A DNA stretch of 64,000 bases, taken from NCBI GenBank assembly GCA_944324825.1, contig CALUXU010000001.1, positions 248,001 through 312,000 of the forward strand, in the 5' to 3' direction. How positions within the stretch are numbered: the first letter of the stretch is position 1; each line of letters starts with the position of its first letter. The stretch is from Candidatus Gastranaerophilales bacterium (GTDB taxonomy: Bacteria > Cyanobacteriota > Vampirovibrionia > Gastranaerophilales > Gastranaerophilaceae). Of the stretch, positions 27,670-36,809 are shown piece by piece. A model generated the notes under the pieces. It was not told where the DNA came from. It was given only the letters and a program-made list of their open reading frames with translations, and made no database searches. A program made the position numbers and the translations under genes.

Positions 27670-28383
27670 ATGGATAAACTACTTTATGAGTTAAAAAATA
27701 ATTATTATGCTACCGGTCTAAAAGCAGAGTTTGAATCAGAAGGAGCTTCATACGACGAAGTTAAGCGTTTGAAACACCTTGCAGAAAACGTTAAACTGCC
27801 GCTTACTCTAAAAATAGGCGGATGCGGAGCCCTAAGAGATATAATTGATGCAAAAACAATTGGTGTAAATGCTCTTGTAGCCCCTATGATTGAATCAAAA
27901 TATGCGCTTAACAAATTTATCCAAACGTATAAATCTGTATATACAGAACACGATATTGATTTATATATTAATATAGAAACTTTAACCGGATATAATGCTC
28001 TTGATGAAATAATTTCCGACAATGATTTTAAATACATAAAAGGCGTCGTTTTCGGAAGAGGGGATATGGCAGAATCAATCGGAATAAATAATCCGGAGGA
28101 TTCTAAGCTGCTGAATATCGGAAAAACTATACGTGAAAAAATCCAAGATAAAGAACTTATTACCGGCGGGAAAATTACTACGGAATCTCTGCCATTTTTG
28201 AAAGAAATATCCACCGATAAATTTGAAACCAGAAAAATTATTTTTGATAAAAATGCAACAGAAGAAAGTATCAAAAAAGCAATTGAATTTGAACTTATGT
28301 GGGTTAAAAATAATACTCCGAATAACGTAAAAAGAATATTAGAACTGGAAAAAAGAAAAGGAGTACTCCATAATGTATCGTAA
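27670..28383 (+). CDS. HpcH/HpaI aldolase-like protein
   Basis: 237 residues with a TIM-barrel pattern of the HpcH/HpaI aldolase and citrate-lyase family: GLKAEFESEGAS (family Glu/Arg site region), LKIGGCGALRDIIDAK, LVAPMIESKYAL, LYINIETLTGY and VVFGRGDMAESIG. Members cleave or form C-C bonds with pyruvate or acetyl groups; here the link to a HAD phosphatase and an epimerase points to synthesis of an unusual surface sugar or acid. Ribosome site AGAGGATAGG. Overlaps the HAD gene by 11 bp. Confidence 0.8.
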   Translation: MDKLLYELKNNYYATGLKAEFESEGASYDEVKRLKHLAENVKLPLTLKIGGCGALRDIIDAKTIGVNALVAPMIESKYALNKFIQTYKSVYTEHDIDLYINIETLTGYNALDEIISDNDFKYIKGVVFGRGDMAESIGINNPEDSKLLNIGKTIREKIQDKELITGGKITTESLPFLKEISTDKFETRKIIFDKNATEESIKKAIEFELMWVKNNTPNNVKRILELEKRKGVLHNVS

Positions 28384-29029
28384 TTATATTTTTGATCTCG
28401 ACGGAACAATAATAAATTCATCAAAAGAAGTACTTCTCTGTTTTGAAAAAGCATTTAAAAAAGCTGATTATATAATCGATAAATCAAGGCTGACCCCGAA
28501 CGTTATCGGGCCGCCTTTGAATGAAATTATAAAACTTATTGCACCGGAGATAACAGAAAAAGATATCAACAGAGTTGTTGAATACTTTAGAGAGCTGTAC
28601 GACTTTGAAGAAAATGATATAAGTGAGTTTTATCCGGGAATACCGGAAGTGTTAGAGCAGCTGAAAAACGCAAATAAAAAACTGTTTATTGCAACATATA
28701 AACCGGAAAAACCGACAATGCGCATTATTAAACAGTTTAAACTTGACAATTTTGATGATATCTATACGATTGATAAATTTGGAGAATATATTACCAAAAC
28801 AGAAATGATTAACGATATTATCAAAAAATATAATCTTAATAAATCGGAAACAGTGATGATAGGAGATGCACCATCTGATGTTATCTGTGCAAAAGAAGCC
28901 GGAGTCCTGGCAATAGGTGCATTATGGGGATACGGAGAACACAAAGAACCTTTAATCCAAAATGCCGACATTGTTATAGACTCCGCAAACGAAATATTAA
29001 ACTTAAAGGAGAGGATGCTTAATGTCTAA
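28373..29029 (+). CDS. HAD-family phosphatase (Gph-like)
   Basis: 218 residues. HAD motif I is FDLDGT (Asp8, Asp10), with a helical C1 cap, a Thr in IATYKPEKP for motif II, a Lys for motif III, and motif IV MIGDAPSDVICAK. Similar to phosphoglycolate phosphatase and sugar-phosphate phosphatases. It overlaps both neighbours (11 and 8 bp), so it is translationally coupled in the cassette and likely removes phosphate from the sugar intermediate made there. Confidence 0.87.
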   Translation: MYRNYIFDLDGTIINSSKEVLLCFEKAFKKADYIIDKSRLTPNVIGPPLNEIIKLIAPEITEKDINRVVEYFRELYDFEENDISEFYPGIPEVLEQLKNANKKLFIATYKPEKPTMRIIKQFKLDNFDDIYTIDKFGEYITKTEMINDIIKKYNLNKSETVMIGDAPSDVICAKEAGVLAIGALWGYGEHKEPLIQNADIVIDSANEILNLKERMLNV

Positions 29030-29900
29030 AAAAGTTTTATTAACAGGTGCGACAGGACTTATCGGGAAAGAGATTATACAACCGTTGAAAGAACTCGGGT
29101 ATGAAATATCTGCCCTTACGATTGATGAAAATAATCCTGATAACGGAATAAATTGGATAAAGTGCAACCTGTTTGATGAAGAAGCAATAAAACAATCAAT
29201 GGAACAGATTAAACCAACGCATCTTCTAAACTTTGCCTGGGCAACAACCGGAGATTATTTAACATCCGGTATTAACCTTGAATTTGTTAAGGCAGGTTTG
29301 AACCTCCTTAAATATTTCAAATTAAACGGTGGGAAACGTGCAGTATATGTCGGAACATGTTTTGAATATAAGTTTAAAGATGAACCATTAAAAGAGTACG
29401 ATTCACTTAATCCGCAGACACTTTATGCAAAATCAAAAAATGCATTACACGAAATTGCAGAAGAGTTTTGCAAAGTTAATGATATCTCTTTCGGCTACGG
29501 CAGAATTTTTTATGTATTCGGACACGGAGAAAATGAAAAACGCCTGACCGCACATCTTATAAAAACTCTATCCGAAAACAAAGAAGTAATTATAAACTGC
29601 GGAAGCCTTATAAAAGATTATATGTACACAAAAGATATTGCCGGAGCATTTGCGGCTTTGTTAAACAGCAGTGTTGAAGGTTCTGTTAATATCTGCACCG
29701 GAAAAGGTATCTCCCTAAGAGATTATTCAACATATATAGCAGAAAAACTCGGAAAAACAGAATATCTCACAATAAAAGAAGAACAAAACAACCAGCCTAA
29801 AATCATTGTCGGAGATAATTCAAGACTTCTAAACGAAGTCGGATATAAAATTCAATACTCATTTGAAAATGCAATCGAAGAGATTCTCAAACAATCATAA
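29022..29900 (+). CDS. NAD-dependent sugar epimerase/dehydratase
   Basis: 292 residues, extended short-chain dehydrogenase fold: the NAD loop LLTGATGLIGKEI at the N-terminus, the catalytic YAKSK (Tyr-x-x-x-Lys) near 135, and the substrate part GRIFYVFGHGENEKRL. Such enzymes epimerise, dehydrate or reduce nucleotide sugars. Last gene of the plus-strand cassette; it ends before a hairpin shared with the convergent flagellar genes. Confidence 0.88.
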   Translation: MSKKVLLTGATGLIGKEIIQPLKELGYEISALTIDENNPDNGINWIKCNLFDEEAIKQSMEQIKPTHLLNFAWATTGDYLTSGINLEFVKAGLNLLKYFKLNGGKRAVYVGTCFEYKFKDEPLKEYDSLNPQTLYAKSKNALHEIAEEFCKVNDISFGYGRIFYVFGHGENEKRLTAHLIKTLSENKEVIINCGSLIKDYMYTKDIAGAFAALLNSSVEGSVNICTGKGISLRDYSTYIAEKLGKTEYLTIKEEQNNQPKIIVGDNSRLLNEVGYKIQYSFENAIEEILKQS

Positions 29901-29927
29901 AAATAAAAAGGGACACAAAAGTGTCCC
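29901..29927 (-). terminator. terminator between convergent operons
   Basis: GGGACAC pairs with GTGTCCC around a 4-base loop. On the minus strand the hairpin runs into TTTTTATTT, so it mainly ends the hook-gene transcript; on the plus strand the T-run is poor. Confidence 0.8.
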
Positions 29928-29976
29928 CTTAAAATGGAGTTTAACTAACACTAATAACCTTTTGTAAAAATTAGTA

Positions 29977-30813
29977 TTATGAACTTACTAATCTCATCGC
30001 TTCTTCTAACAATTCTTTGTTTGACTTAATCAAAGCATTTACAAGCTCCATTTGAACTTTTGCCTGTTGATAGTTAGTCATATTACCTTTGAAGTCGGTA
30101 TTTGCCTGTTCTAAAAGACCTGAACGGATTGAGCCTCTGCCGATTACAGGTTTTCCTGATTCTTCTGTTTCAACAAAGTAACCTTCTTTTACTTCATATA
30201 ATCCGCCAGGGTTATGGAAGTTTGCCGTTGCTATTTTGTATAACGGAACAGAACGTTTACCGCCGTCAGCTTTCCCGTAAATTGTACCGTCTTCTTTTAT
30301 TTCATATTCGTCATATTTCCCCATAAACTTACCGTTATTCGGGTCTATCCACATTTTAATATTCGTTGTCGGAATACTTAATGCTCCGCCTTTCAAAGCT
30401 GTTTCTTCATACAAATCCGAACTGATTGACTTTGTTCCGGCCATAATTTCGCCGTTATCGTTCAGAATATATCCCTGTACGGTATCACCGTTTTTTGCAC
30501 GGTATACACCTTCCGAATCAAATGTAAATTCACCTAAACGGGTATAAGCTGTTTTGCCTTCACTGTTTCTTGTGATAAAGAATCCGCTTCCTTCAAAGAA
30601 CACGTTTTCATTCGATGTACCCGGTGTAGATTTACCTTGCCCCTGGTTTTTTAAAGGGTTATCAACAATCGCACCGCCAAGAAACGTACTGAATGTGATT
30701 TTACTTTCTCTGAACCCCGGAGTATATTGGTTCATCATGTTATCGGTTAATGTTTCCATCCAATGGGTTGTAGCTCTTTGAGTGTTTATCGCCGTTGTAA
30801 ACGAATCATACAT
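29977..30813 (-). CDS. flagellar hook/rod protein (FlgE/F/G family)
   Basis: 278 residues. The N-terminal helix and the TPGFRESKITF element mirror the ANNIANvnTpGFK box of rod and hook proteins, followed by GSGFFITRNSEGKTAYTRLGEFTFDSEG and the C-terminal helix (QMELVNALIKSNKELLEEAMRL). Members stack into the rod or hook through both helices. The ANN box is poorly kept (TDNMMNQY), and a FliK-like gene lies just upstream, so a hook-related role is favoured. AAGGAG precedes ATG. Separate from the flg operon at 45-54 kb. Confidence 0.83.
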   Translation of the reverse strand: MYDSFTTAINTQRATTHWMETLTDNMMNQYTPGFRESKITFSTFLGGAIVDNPLKNQGQGKSTPGTSNENVFFEGSGFFITRNSEGKTAYTRLGEFTFDSEGVYRAKNGDTVQGYILNDNGEIMAGTKSISSDLYEETALKGGALSIPTTNIKMWIDPNNGKFMGKYDEYEIKEDGTIYGKADGGKRSVPLYKIATANFHNPGGLYEVKEGYFVETEESGKPVIGRGSIRSGLLEQANTDFKGNMTNYQQAKVQMELVNALIKSNKELLEEAMRLVSS

Positions 30814-30833
30814 CTGATTCTCTCCTTTATATA

Positions 30834-32084
30834 TTAGTGTGTCGTTTGTTTACTCTTTTCTGCAGCCTGTATGGTTTTTATCACTTCCTGCATATCTATG
30901 TGTGTTTCTTCATCCGAAGAAGATGTATATTCTATACTTCCGTATTTGATACCCTGTTCTTCGAATTTTTGTCTTAATATGTATAGATTATTCTTTAACC
31001 CTTCCTCCAGCTCTTTGCTTGATGTCAAGAAATTTGCTGAGATTTTTCCTTCCACATCTATTTTTATAATGACGGAAATTTCGTTGTCAAAATCTATACG
31101 AAAAACTTTTTTATTTATTAACGAATCTTTAAGCAACGAAAGGAATTTTGCTGATAATAATGACGGATTTTCTTTGTCATCAAAATTAAAATCAGCTGTT
31201 CCCTGTTTTAAAAGGTTAATAATATAATCAACATCTTCAGATGCTAAATCAGAAGCATTAATCGTATTTATTTTACTTTTGCTTTCTTCAATCACCTGCG
31301 CCATAACCGATTCAGCATTTTTTATACGGTAAGAATCGTTAACCTCAATTTGGGCTTGATTGTGAATACTCTTGATTTCGGCGAGAAGCTCCATATCCTC
31401 TTCGCCATTTTTGCTGAAATCAGAATCATCTAATGGTTTATATTCACTGTTTTTTCTTGCCATTGCAAGGTTTTCTTCATCCGTTGACAAAATAGACATA
31501 TCCTCCAGAAGTTCTTCCTGTGTTTCATGAAGGGTATTATCTTCTCTGCTTTTTTCGGAATCAGACATTTTTTCTTCACTTGTACTTAAATCAATTGTTG
31601 TCTTAATAGCTTCATCTTCTTGTTCTTCTTTTTTCGGAACATTAGACATCAACTGTACAAGCCCTGACAATTCGTCAGCGGTCTCTGATACTGCGCCCGT
31701 CATGTTTTCCAGCTCTTTTTTACTCTTTGAAACATGTATAGGCGGCATATTTACTTTTGTTGAGATATCCATAAGCTTCAAAAGATTCCTTGCATCCGCA
31801 TCAGGTTTTTTCTCTGCCGGAATATCTTGTTTTTTGTTATTAACGGCAGCTTCTGCCTCTGCCGTACGCTTCTTTGCAATAGCTTTGTTTTCTTCGTCAG
31901 TAGAAAGTATTGATTCGTCTTCCCTAATCTCTGCCTCGGTTTCCCTTAGTTTCCCCGTCAATGTTTCATCCTGTTCAAGCATAGAAGAGAACCCTTCTCC
32001 CTCAAAATCAAAATTCTGGTTTGATTGGGATTTGAGTTTATCATCCTTTACCGGGGTATATGTATTTATTCTGTCTGCAAACAT
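30834..32084 (-). CDS. fliK: FliK-like hook-length control protein
   Basis: 416 residues. Residues 1-300 are acidic, Glu/Asp/Ser/Lys-rich and probably disordered, with a duplicated motif SILSTDEEN (58-66 and 197-205). The C-terminal domain (about 325-400) has the FliK switch pattern: FRIDFDNEISVIIKIDVEG, then LKNNLYILRQKFEEQGI. FliK is exported through the flagellar apparatus, measures the hook and switches export specificity. ATG with GAGGA upstream; the hook/rod gene starts 20 bp after its stop. The call rests on the C-terminal pattern and context. Confidence 0.72.
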   Translation of the reverse strand: MFADRINTYTPVKDDKLKSQSNQNFDFEGEGFSSMLEQDETLTGKLRETEAEIREDESILSTDEENKAIAKKRTAEAEAAVNNKKQDIPAEKKPDADARNLLKLMDISTKVNMPPIHVSKSKKELENMTGAVSETADELSGLVQLMSNVPKKEEQEDEAIKTTIDLSTSEEKMSDSEKSREDNTLHETQEELLEDMSILSTDEENLAMARKNSEYKPLDDSDFSKNGEEDMELLAEIKSIHNQAQIEVNDSYRIKNAESVMAQVIEESKSKINTINASDLASEDVDYIINLLKQGTADFNFDDKENPSLLSAKFLSLLKDSLINKKVFRIDFDNEISVIIKIDVEGKISANFLTSSKELEEGLKNNLYILRQKFEEQGIKYGSIEYTSSSDEETHIDMQEVIKTIQAAEKSKQTTH

Positions 32085-32218
32085 AAAGGAATCCTCATTC
32101 TACAAGTAGAATATCGGTATAAAAAGGAGTTTCTTTATTCTTTCTGAAATTTTTCCTCTTTATAGAGTAGTTTCTCTATAATATTTAAGGTTTTTTTTAA
32201 GAAAATCCAAAATAGATA

Positions 32219-33727
32219 TTATTTATACTGAATCGCTTGAGAAATATGTGATTCAAGAATTTTATCAGAGCCGTCCAAATCAGCAATTGTACGTGCAAGT
32301 TTGAGTATACGGTTATATTTTCTGCCGGAAAGCTGATACATTTTTGCGGCTGTTTGCATCATTTCAAGAGATTTTGAAGAGAGCGCACAATATTTTTTGA
32401 TTAATTTATTCGGAAGCTCCGAATTAGTTAAAAAACCTTCGTTTTTATATCTTTCTGCCTGCATTTTACGTGCTTTTATAACTCTTTTTCTTATTTTTTC
32501 GGATGATTCACTTTCTTTGTTATTAATTAATTCCTCGGTTTTTAAACGCGGAACATTTATTATCAAATCAATTCTGTCCATAAGCGGTCCGGAAAGTCTT
32601 GATTGATAACGTTGAATTTGAGTATCCGAGCAGGTGCAATGTTTTTCTTTATCTCCTAGAAAACCGCACGGACAAGGATTCATTGCCCCTATCAACATAA
32701 ATTTTGCCGGATATTTTATTGAATATTTACTTCTTGATATAACGATTTCGCCGTCTTCTAAAGGCTGTCTTAGGGTTTCAAGAACGCTTCTCGGAAATTC
32801 AACCATTTCATCAAGAAAAAGAACTCCTCTATGCGCAAGAGTTATTTCGCCGGGTTTTGGATTTGAGCCACCGCCGATTATCCCTGTTGCAGATGCGGTG
32901 TGATGAATCGGTCGAAACGGTCTTTGTGTAATTAGAGGTTTATCAGAAGGAAGCAGTCCGGAGATACTGTAAATCTTCGTCAATTCAAATGCTTCTGATA
33001 ACTCTAACGGCGGCATTATTGACGGAAAACATTTTGCCATAAGAGTTTTACCGGATCCGGGAGAGCCAGTCATCAAAATATTATGTCCGCCGGCTGCCGC
33101 AATTTCTAACGCTTTTTTAGCCTTCTCCTGTCCTTTTACATCTTTAAAATCATATAAATATTCTTCTTCCGAACGCGTAAAATATTCATCTATATCTACA
33201 TAAGTCGGTTTGATAGGAGTTTCATTATAGTGTTGTATAACATCTGTAAGATGCTTGATACCTAAAACATTAATATCCTGAACCAATGCCGCCTCTTTTG
33301 CATTCTCCTCAGGCACAAAAACAGTTTGTATATTTTGATTCTTTAATTCACTGACAAGAGGTAAAATCCCGTTTACTGAGCGTAAAGAACCGTCCAGAGA
33401 AAGTTCGCCGATAAATGCAGTATTTTTTATTGACTGTTCATCCAAGAGCCCTTCTTCTAAGAGTATTCCAACAGCCATCGGAAGATCAAAATTTGTACCT
33501 TCCTTTTTTATATCAGCAGGTGCAAGATTTATTACTACTCTGCCTTTCGGGAATGTATAACCTGAATTTTTAACAGCAGAGCGTATTCTTTCTTTTGCTT
33601 CTGATACTGCACTATCAGGTAACCCTACAATACTTATATTCGGGAGAGAATTAATAACATCAATTTCTACCTCGACAAGATAAGCGTTTATCCCGTAAGT
33701 TGTTGCCGTAAAACATTTACATACCAT
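32219..33727 (-). CDS. comM: YifB/ComM-family AAA+ ATPase (Mg-chelatase-like)
   Basis: 502 residues from ATG at 33727. An upstream in-frame TTG (33775) lies inside the promoter and adds 16 residues absent from the family. N-terminal Lon-like domain (LVEVEIDVINSLPNISIVGLP), Walker A GSPGSGKT, Walker B LFLDEM, a zinc-like CPCGFLG/HCTC pair and the C-terminal helical domain. ComM is a helicase that promotes branch migration during natural transformation. TATTAT ends six bases before the ATG and no ribosome site is visible: leaderless. Confidence 0.93.
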   Translation of the reverse strand: MVCKCFTATTYGINAYLVEVEIDVINSLPNISIVGLPDSAVSEAKERIRSAVKNSGYTFPKGRVVINLAPADIKKEGTNFDLPMAVGILLEEGLLDEQSIKNTAFIGELSLDGSLRSVNGILPLVSELKNQNIQTVFVPEENAKEAALVQDINVLGIKHLTDVIQHYNETPIKPTYVDIDEYFTRSEEEYLYDFKDVKGQEKAKKALEIAAAGGHNILMTGSPGSGKTLMAKCFPSIMPPLELSEAFELTKIYSISGLLPSDKPLITQRPFRPIHHTASATGIIGGGSNPKPGEITLAHRGVLFLDEMVEFPRSVLETLRQPLEDGEIVISRSKYSIKYPAKFMLIGAMNPCPCGFLGDKEKHCTCSDTQIQRYQSRLSGPLMDRIDLIINVPRLKTEELINNKESESSEKIRKRVIKARKMQAERYKNEGFLTNSELPNKLIKKYCALSSKSLEMMQTAAKMYQLSGRKYNRILKLARTIADLDGSDKILESHISQAIQYK

Positions 33728-33733
33728 GGGTCT

Positions 33734-33762
33734 ATAATATAACAAAATATAATAACGGTAAA
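33734..33762 (-). promoter_or_regulatory. comM promoter
   Basis: On the minus strand TTTACC (33757-33762) and TATTAT (33734-33739) are 17 bp apart. The predicted start is the A of the comM ATG at 33727. Confidence 0.65.
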
Positions 33763-33817
33763 TATATACTGACAAGTTATTTACTTTTATATTATAATAA
33801 TTTCCAAGAGGTGTAGA

Positions 33818-34807
33818 ATGCTTAACAGAATACTTGCAGTGAATTTTGGCGGAATAGGTGACGAGATATTATTTTTACCGGCTTTATGGTCTTTAAAAAA
33901 AGAATATCCAGATGCACACATTACTCTTGCACTTGAATCCCGTGCAAAAGGTATTCAGGATTTGTCTGATATCATTGATGAAGTTATGCTTGTAGATATT
34001 AAGACAAAAAATAAGTATTCAGAGCTTATAAAATTTATATTTAAAGCAATGCTCGGGAATTATGATGTAATAATAACCTCCGGCGGAAACCAAATGATGA
34101 GTGTTATATCCGCAGCAACTCTTATAAATAGACGTATCGGCTTTGATACCGGCAGTTTGAGTCGTGCATTATTAACAGATACAGTACCTCTAAATAAAAA
34201 TCAATATGCCGCAAAAATGTATCACGATTTGGTGACTCCTCTGACAAAGCAAGTTACAGAGCTTCCGATAATAGATATTAATATCAAACAAAAAATTCCA
34301 AATTCTGTATTAATCCATCCGGGAGTCAGTAAAATGAGCCGTATAAAAGGAATTATAAAAACAATAAACGGCTATGAATGGGCACAGTTAATTGATTTAC
34401 TTCAGGAAGCAGGCAAACATGTTATGATTGCAGGCGGCCCGGATGATGCAGATTGTATAAAAGAAATAGAGGAATATACAAAACACAAAGATTATGAAAA
34501 TTTATACGGCAAGACATCTAACCTTACAGAGCTTGCTGAATTAATTTCTTCTGCCGAAAAATTTGTATGTTCTGATTCGGCGCCTTTACATATTGCAGTA
34601 GCTCTGGGTGTAAAAACATACGTATTCTTTGGTCCTACTGATGATAAAAAACTAATTCCACAGAATGAGAACGTAATTGCGCTGAAAAATAATTGTACAT
34701 GCCCGGACAAACCTTGCCTTTGGGAGAAACGTTCAATTTCATGCATGGAATTATCGTGCTTAAAATACGATTTCCATGACATTGTTAAAATAATATTGAA
34801 GAATTAA
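33818..34807 (+). CDS. family 9 glycosyltransferase (heptosyltransferase-like)
   Basis: 329 residues, GT-B fold. VNFGGIGDEILFLPAL is the family's N-terminal loop; SVLIHPGVSKMSR and CSDSAPLHIAVALGVKTYVFFGPT are the C-terminal donor-binding part. GT9 members add heptose or related sugars to lipopolysaccharide core, consistent with an outer membrane. The ribosome site AGAGGTG precedes ATG. The C-terminal Cys-rich stretch (CTCPDKPCLWEK) is common in the family and may bind metal. Divergent from comM, without other LPS genes next to it. Confidence 0.88.
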   Translation: MLNRILAVNFGGIGDEILFLPALWSLKKEYPDAHITLALESRAKGIQDLSDIIDEVMLVDIKTKNKYSELIKFIFKAMLGNYDVIITSGGNQMMSVISAATLINRRIGFDTGSLSRALLTDTVPLNKNQYAAKMYHDLVTPLTKQVTELPIIDINIKQKIPNSVLIHPGVSKMSRIKGIIKTINGYEWAQLIDLLQEAGKHVMIAGGPDDADCIKEIEEYTKHKDYENLYGKTSNLTELAELISSAEKFVCSDSAPLHIAVALGVKTYVFFGPTDDKKLIPQNENVIALKNNCTCPDKPCLWEKRSISCMELSCLKYDFHDIVKIILKN

Positions 34808-34917
34808 TCCTAAAGTATTAATTTTCTTTAACCAAATTGAACCCCTTGAAACTCTTATGACATCAAATTTTCGGGGAAAGTATCGATTTCAGTGTAACAC
34901 CGACTTTTGTAAAAGGA

Positions 34918-34946
34918 TTGATTTAGTGATATGTTGTTGGTATATT
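34918..34946 (+). promoter_or_regulatory. promoter of the glucan phosphorylase homologue
   Basis: TTGATT (34918-34923) and TATATT (34941-34946) are spaced by 17 bp; the predicted leader is about 58 nt, ending with the ribosome site AAAAGGA. Confidence 0.65.
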
Positions 34947-35010
34947 TAATAAGACTCGAAAAGTTAATTTCGATGTCTTTAGTTTACACACAATAAAAAG
35001 GATATAAGTT

Positions 35011-36699
35011 ATGGCATTACCAAATGTAGCGTATTTTTCTATGGAAATTGCACTAGACCAATCATTATCAACGTACTCAGGCGGTTTAGGTTTCTTGGCA
35101 GGATCTCATATGTTATCAGCCGGTTACCTTCAAATGCCTATGGTTGGTGTAACAATGTTATGGTCTTACGGTTATTATGATCAACGAATTGATCATTCAG
35201 GACAAGTAGAAGTAGCATATATCAGAAAATATTATGATTTCTTAACTGATATTGATGTTACTGTAGAAGTAGATACTTTTGGGGAAAAAGTTAAAGTAAA
35301 AGCATACAGAGTTGAACCTGAATTATTCGGAGCTTGCCCTGTATATCTTTTAACAACAGATATTGAAGGAAACAGCGAATGGGCAAAGAGAATTTCTCAC
35401 AGACTTTATGATGGAGATGAAAGAATCAGAATTGCTCAGGAAACAATTTTAGGTATTGCAGGTGTAAGAGTTCTTCAAAAAGTAGGTTACAACTTTGATG
35501 TAATCCACATGAACGAAGGTCACGCTCTTCCTGCAGCATTTGAATTGTTAAGACAATACAACGGTGATTTAGAAGAAGTTAAAAAGAAAACCGTATTTAC
35601 AACTCACACTCCTGTTGCTGCCGGAAACGAAGTACACTGGGTAGATACATTAATGGAAGGCGGATTCTTTGCAGGATGTTCAAGAGAAAGAGCTGTACAA
35701 TTAGGCGGCGAAAACTTCTCATTAACAGTTGCAGCATTAAGAATGTCAAGAATTGCTAACGCAGTATCTCAATTACACGGTCTTGTTGCTAACAAGATGT
35801 GGGAATGGGTTGACGGAAGATGTCCTATCAGAGCTATCACCAACGCTGTTAACTTGCATTACTGGCAAGATAAGAGAATGTCAGGAGATGCATCTGATGA
35901 AGAATTACTAAATGCTAAACTTGAAATGAAGAAAAAATTATTCAAGTACATCGCAAACGTTGCAGGTAAGAGATTTGATCCTAACGTATTAACAATTACC
36001 TGGGCAAGAAGATTTGCTGATTACAAACGTGCTTGGTTAATATTAATGAACAAGGAAAGAATTGAAAAATTATTGAACGAAAACAAAATCCAAATTATCT
36101 TTGCCGGTAAATTCCATCCGGATGATGTTATGGGTAAAGAAATGTTCAATAAGTTATTGAACCGTTCTCATACATTAAAGAATGTTGTTGTATTGCCTGG
36201 TTATGAACTTAAACTTTCAGGTATGTTAAAACGCGGTTCAGATATCTGGTTAAATACACCGTTAAGACCGTTTGAAGCATCAGGAACATCTGGTATGTCA
36301 GCAAATGCTAACGGTGCATTACACTTATCAATCTTTGACGGTTGGACTGTTGAAGGTACATTCAACGGTATCAACGGTTACACAGTAGAGTATGAAGGAT
36401 TAGATGACGATATGCCTTGGGAAGAACGTCATTGGAAAGATCATGAATGCGTTATGAGCATCATTGAAGATCAAATTATTCCTACATACTACAATAATAA
36501 ACCTGAATGGGCTAGAATGATGCGTCAAGCTATCAGAACGGCTGAAGCTTATTTCAACTCTGATAGAATGGTTATAGAATACTACAACAGATTATATAAA
36601 CCAATCGCTCACGAAGACTGTGCAGGTGAAAAGAAGAAAGAATTAAACATTTCTGAAGCACCTACATTTGATGCTTGGACTTTCTCAAACATAAAATAA
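35011..36699 (+). CDS. alpha-glucan phosphorylase homologue (GT35) lacking the PLP lysine
   Basis: 562 residues, short GT35 type. The N-terminal VAYFSMEIALDQSLSTYSGG, HMNEGHALPAAFELL, TTHTPVAAGNEVHW and WARRFADYKRAWLI are typical of the short alpha-glucan phosphorylases that release glucose-1-phosphate from glycogen. However, the motif that normally reads GTxxMK, whose lysine holds pyridoxal phosphate, reads GTSGMS with Ser430 in the lysine position. Unless another lysine substitutes, ordinary PLP-dependent phosphorolysis should fail. Monocistronic, with its own promoter and terminator. Codon use looks like that of highly expressed fusA. Confidence 0.8.
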   Translation: MALPNVAYFSMEIALDQSLSTYSGGLGFLAGSHMLSAGYLQMPMVGVTMLWSYGYYDQRIDHSGQVEVAYIRKYYDFLTDIDVTVEVDTFGEKVKVKAYRVEPELFGACPVYLLTTDIEGNSEWAKRISHRLYDGDERIRIAQETILGIAGVRVLQKVGYNFDVIHMNEGHALPAAFELLRQYNGDLEEVKKKTVFTTHTPVAAGNEVHWVDTLMEGGFFAGCSRERAVQLGGENFSLTVAALRMSRIANAVSQLHGLVANKMWEWVDGRCPIRAITNAVNLHYWQDKRMSGDASDEELLNAKLEMKKKLFKYIANVAGKRFDPNVLTITWARRFADYKRAWLILMNKERIEKLLNENKIQIIFAGKFHPDDVMGKEMFNKLLNRSHTLKNVVVLPGYELKLSGMLKRGSDIWLNTPLRPFEASGTSGMSANANGALHLSIFDGWTVEGTFNGINGYTVEYEGLDDDMPWEERHWKDHECVMSIIEDQIIPTYYNNKPEWARMMRQAIRTAEAYFNSDRMVIEYYNRLYKPIAHEDCAGEKKKELNISEAPTFDAWTFSNIK

Positions 36700-36716
36700 A
36701 ACATAAATAACAGACT

Positions 36717-36752
36717 AAACCACCGGGGTTCAATAGAATTCCGGTGGTTTTT
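36717..36752 (+). terminator. terminator after the phosphorylase homologue
   Basis: AAACCACCGG pairs with CCGGTGGTTT across a 14-nt loop and ends in a T-run. Confidence 0.88.
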
Positions 36753-36809
36753 CATTAAATATAAATATAATATAACATAATAACACAATAAATATTGTGT
36801 TATTAATAA

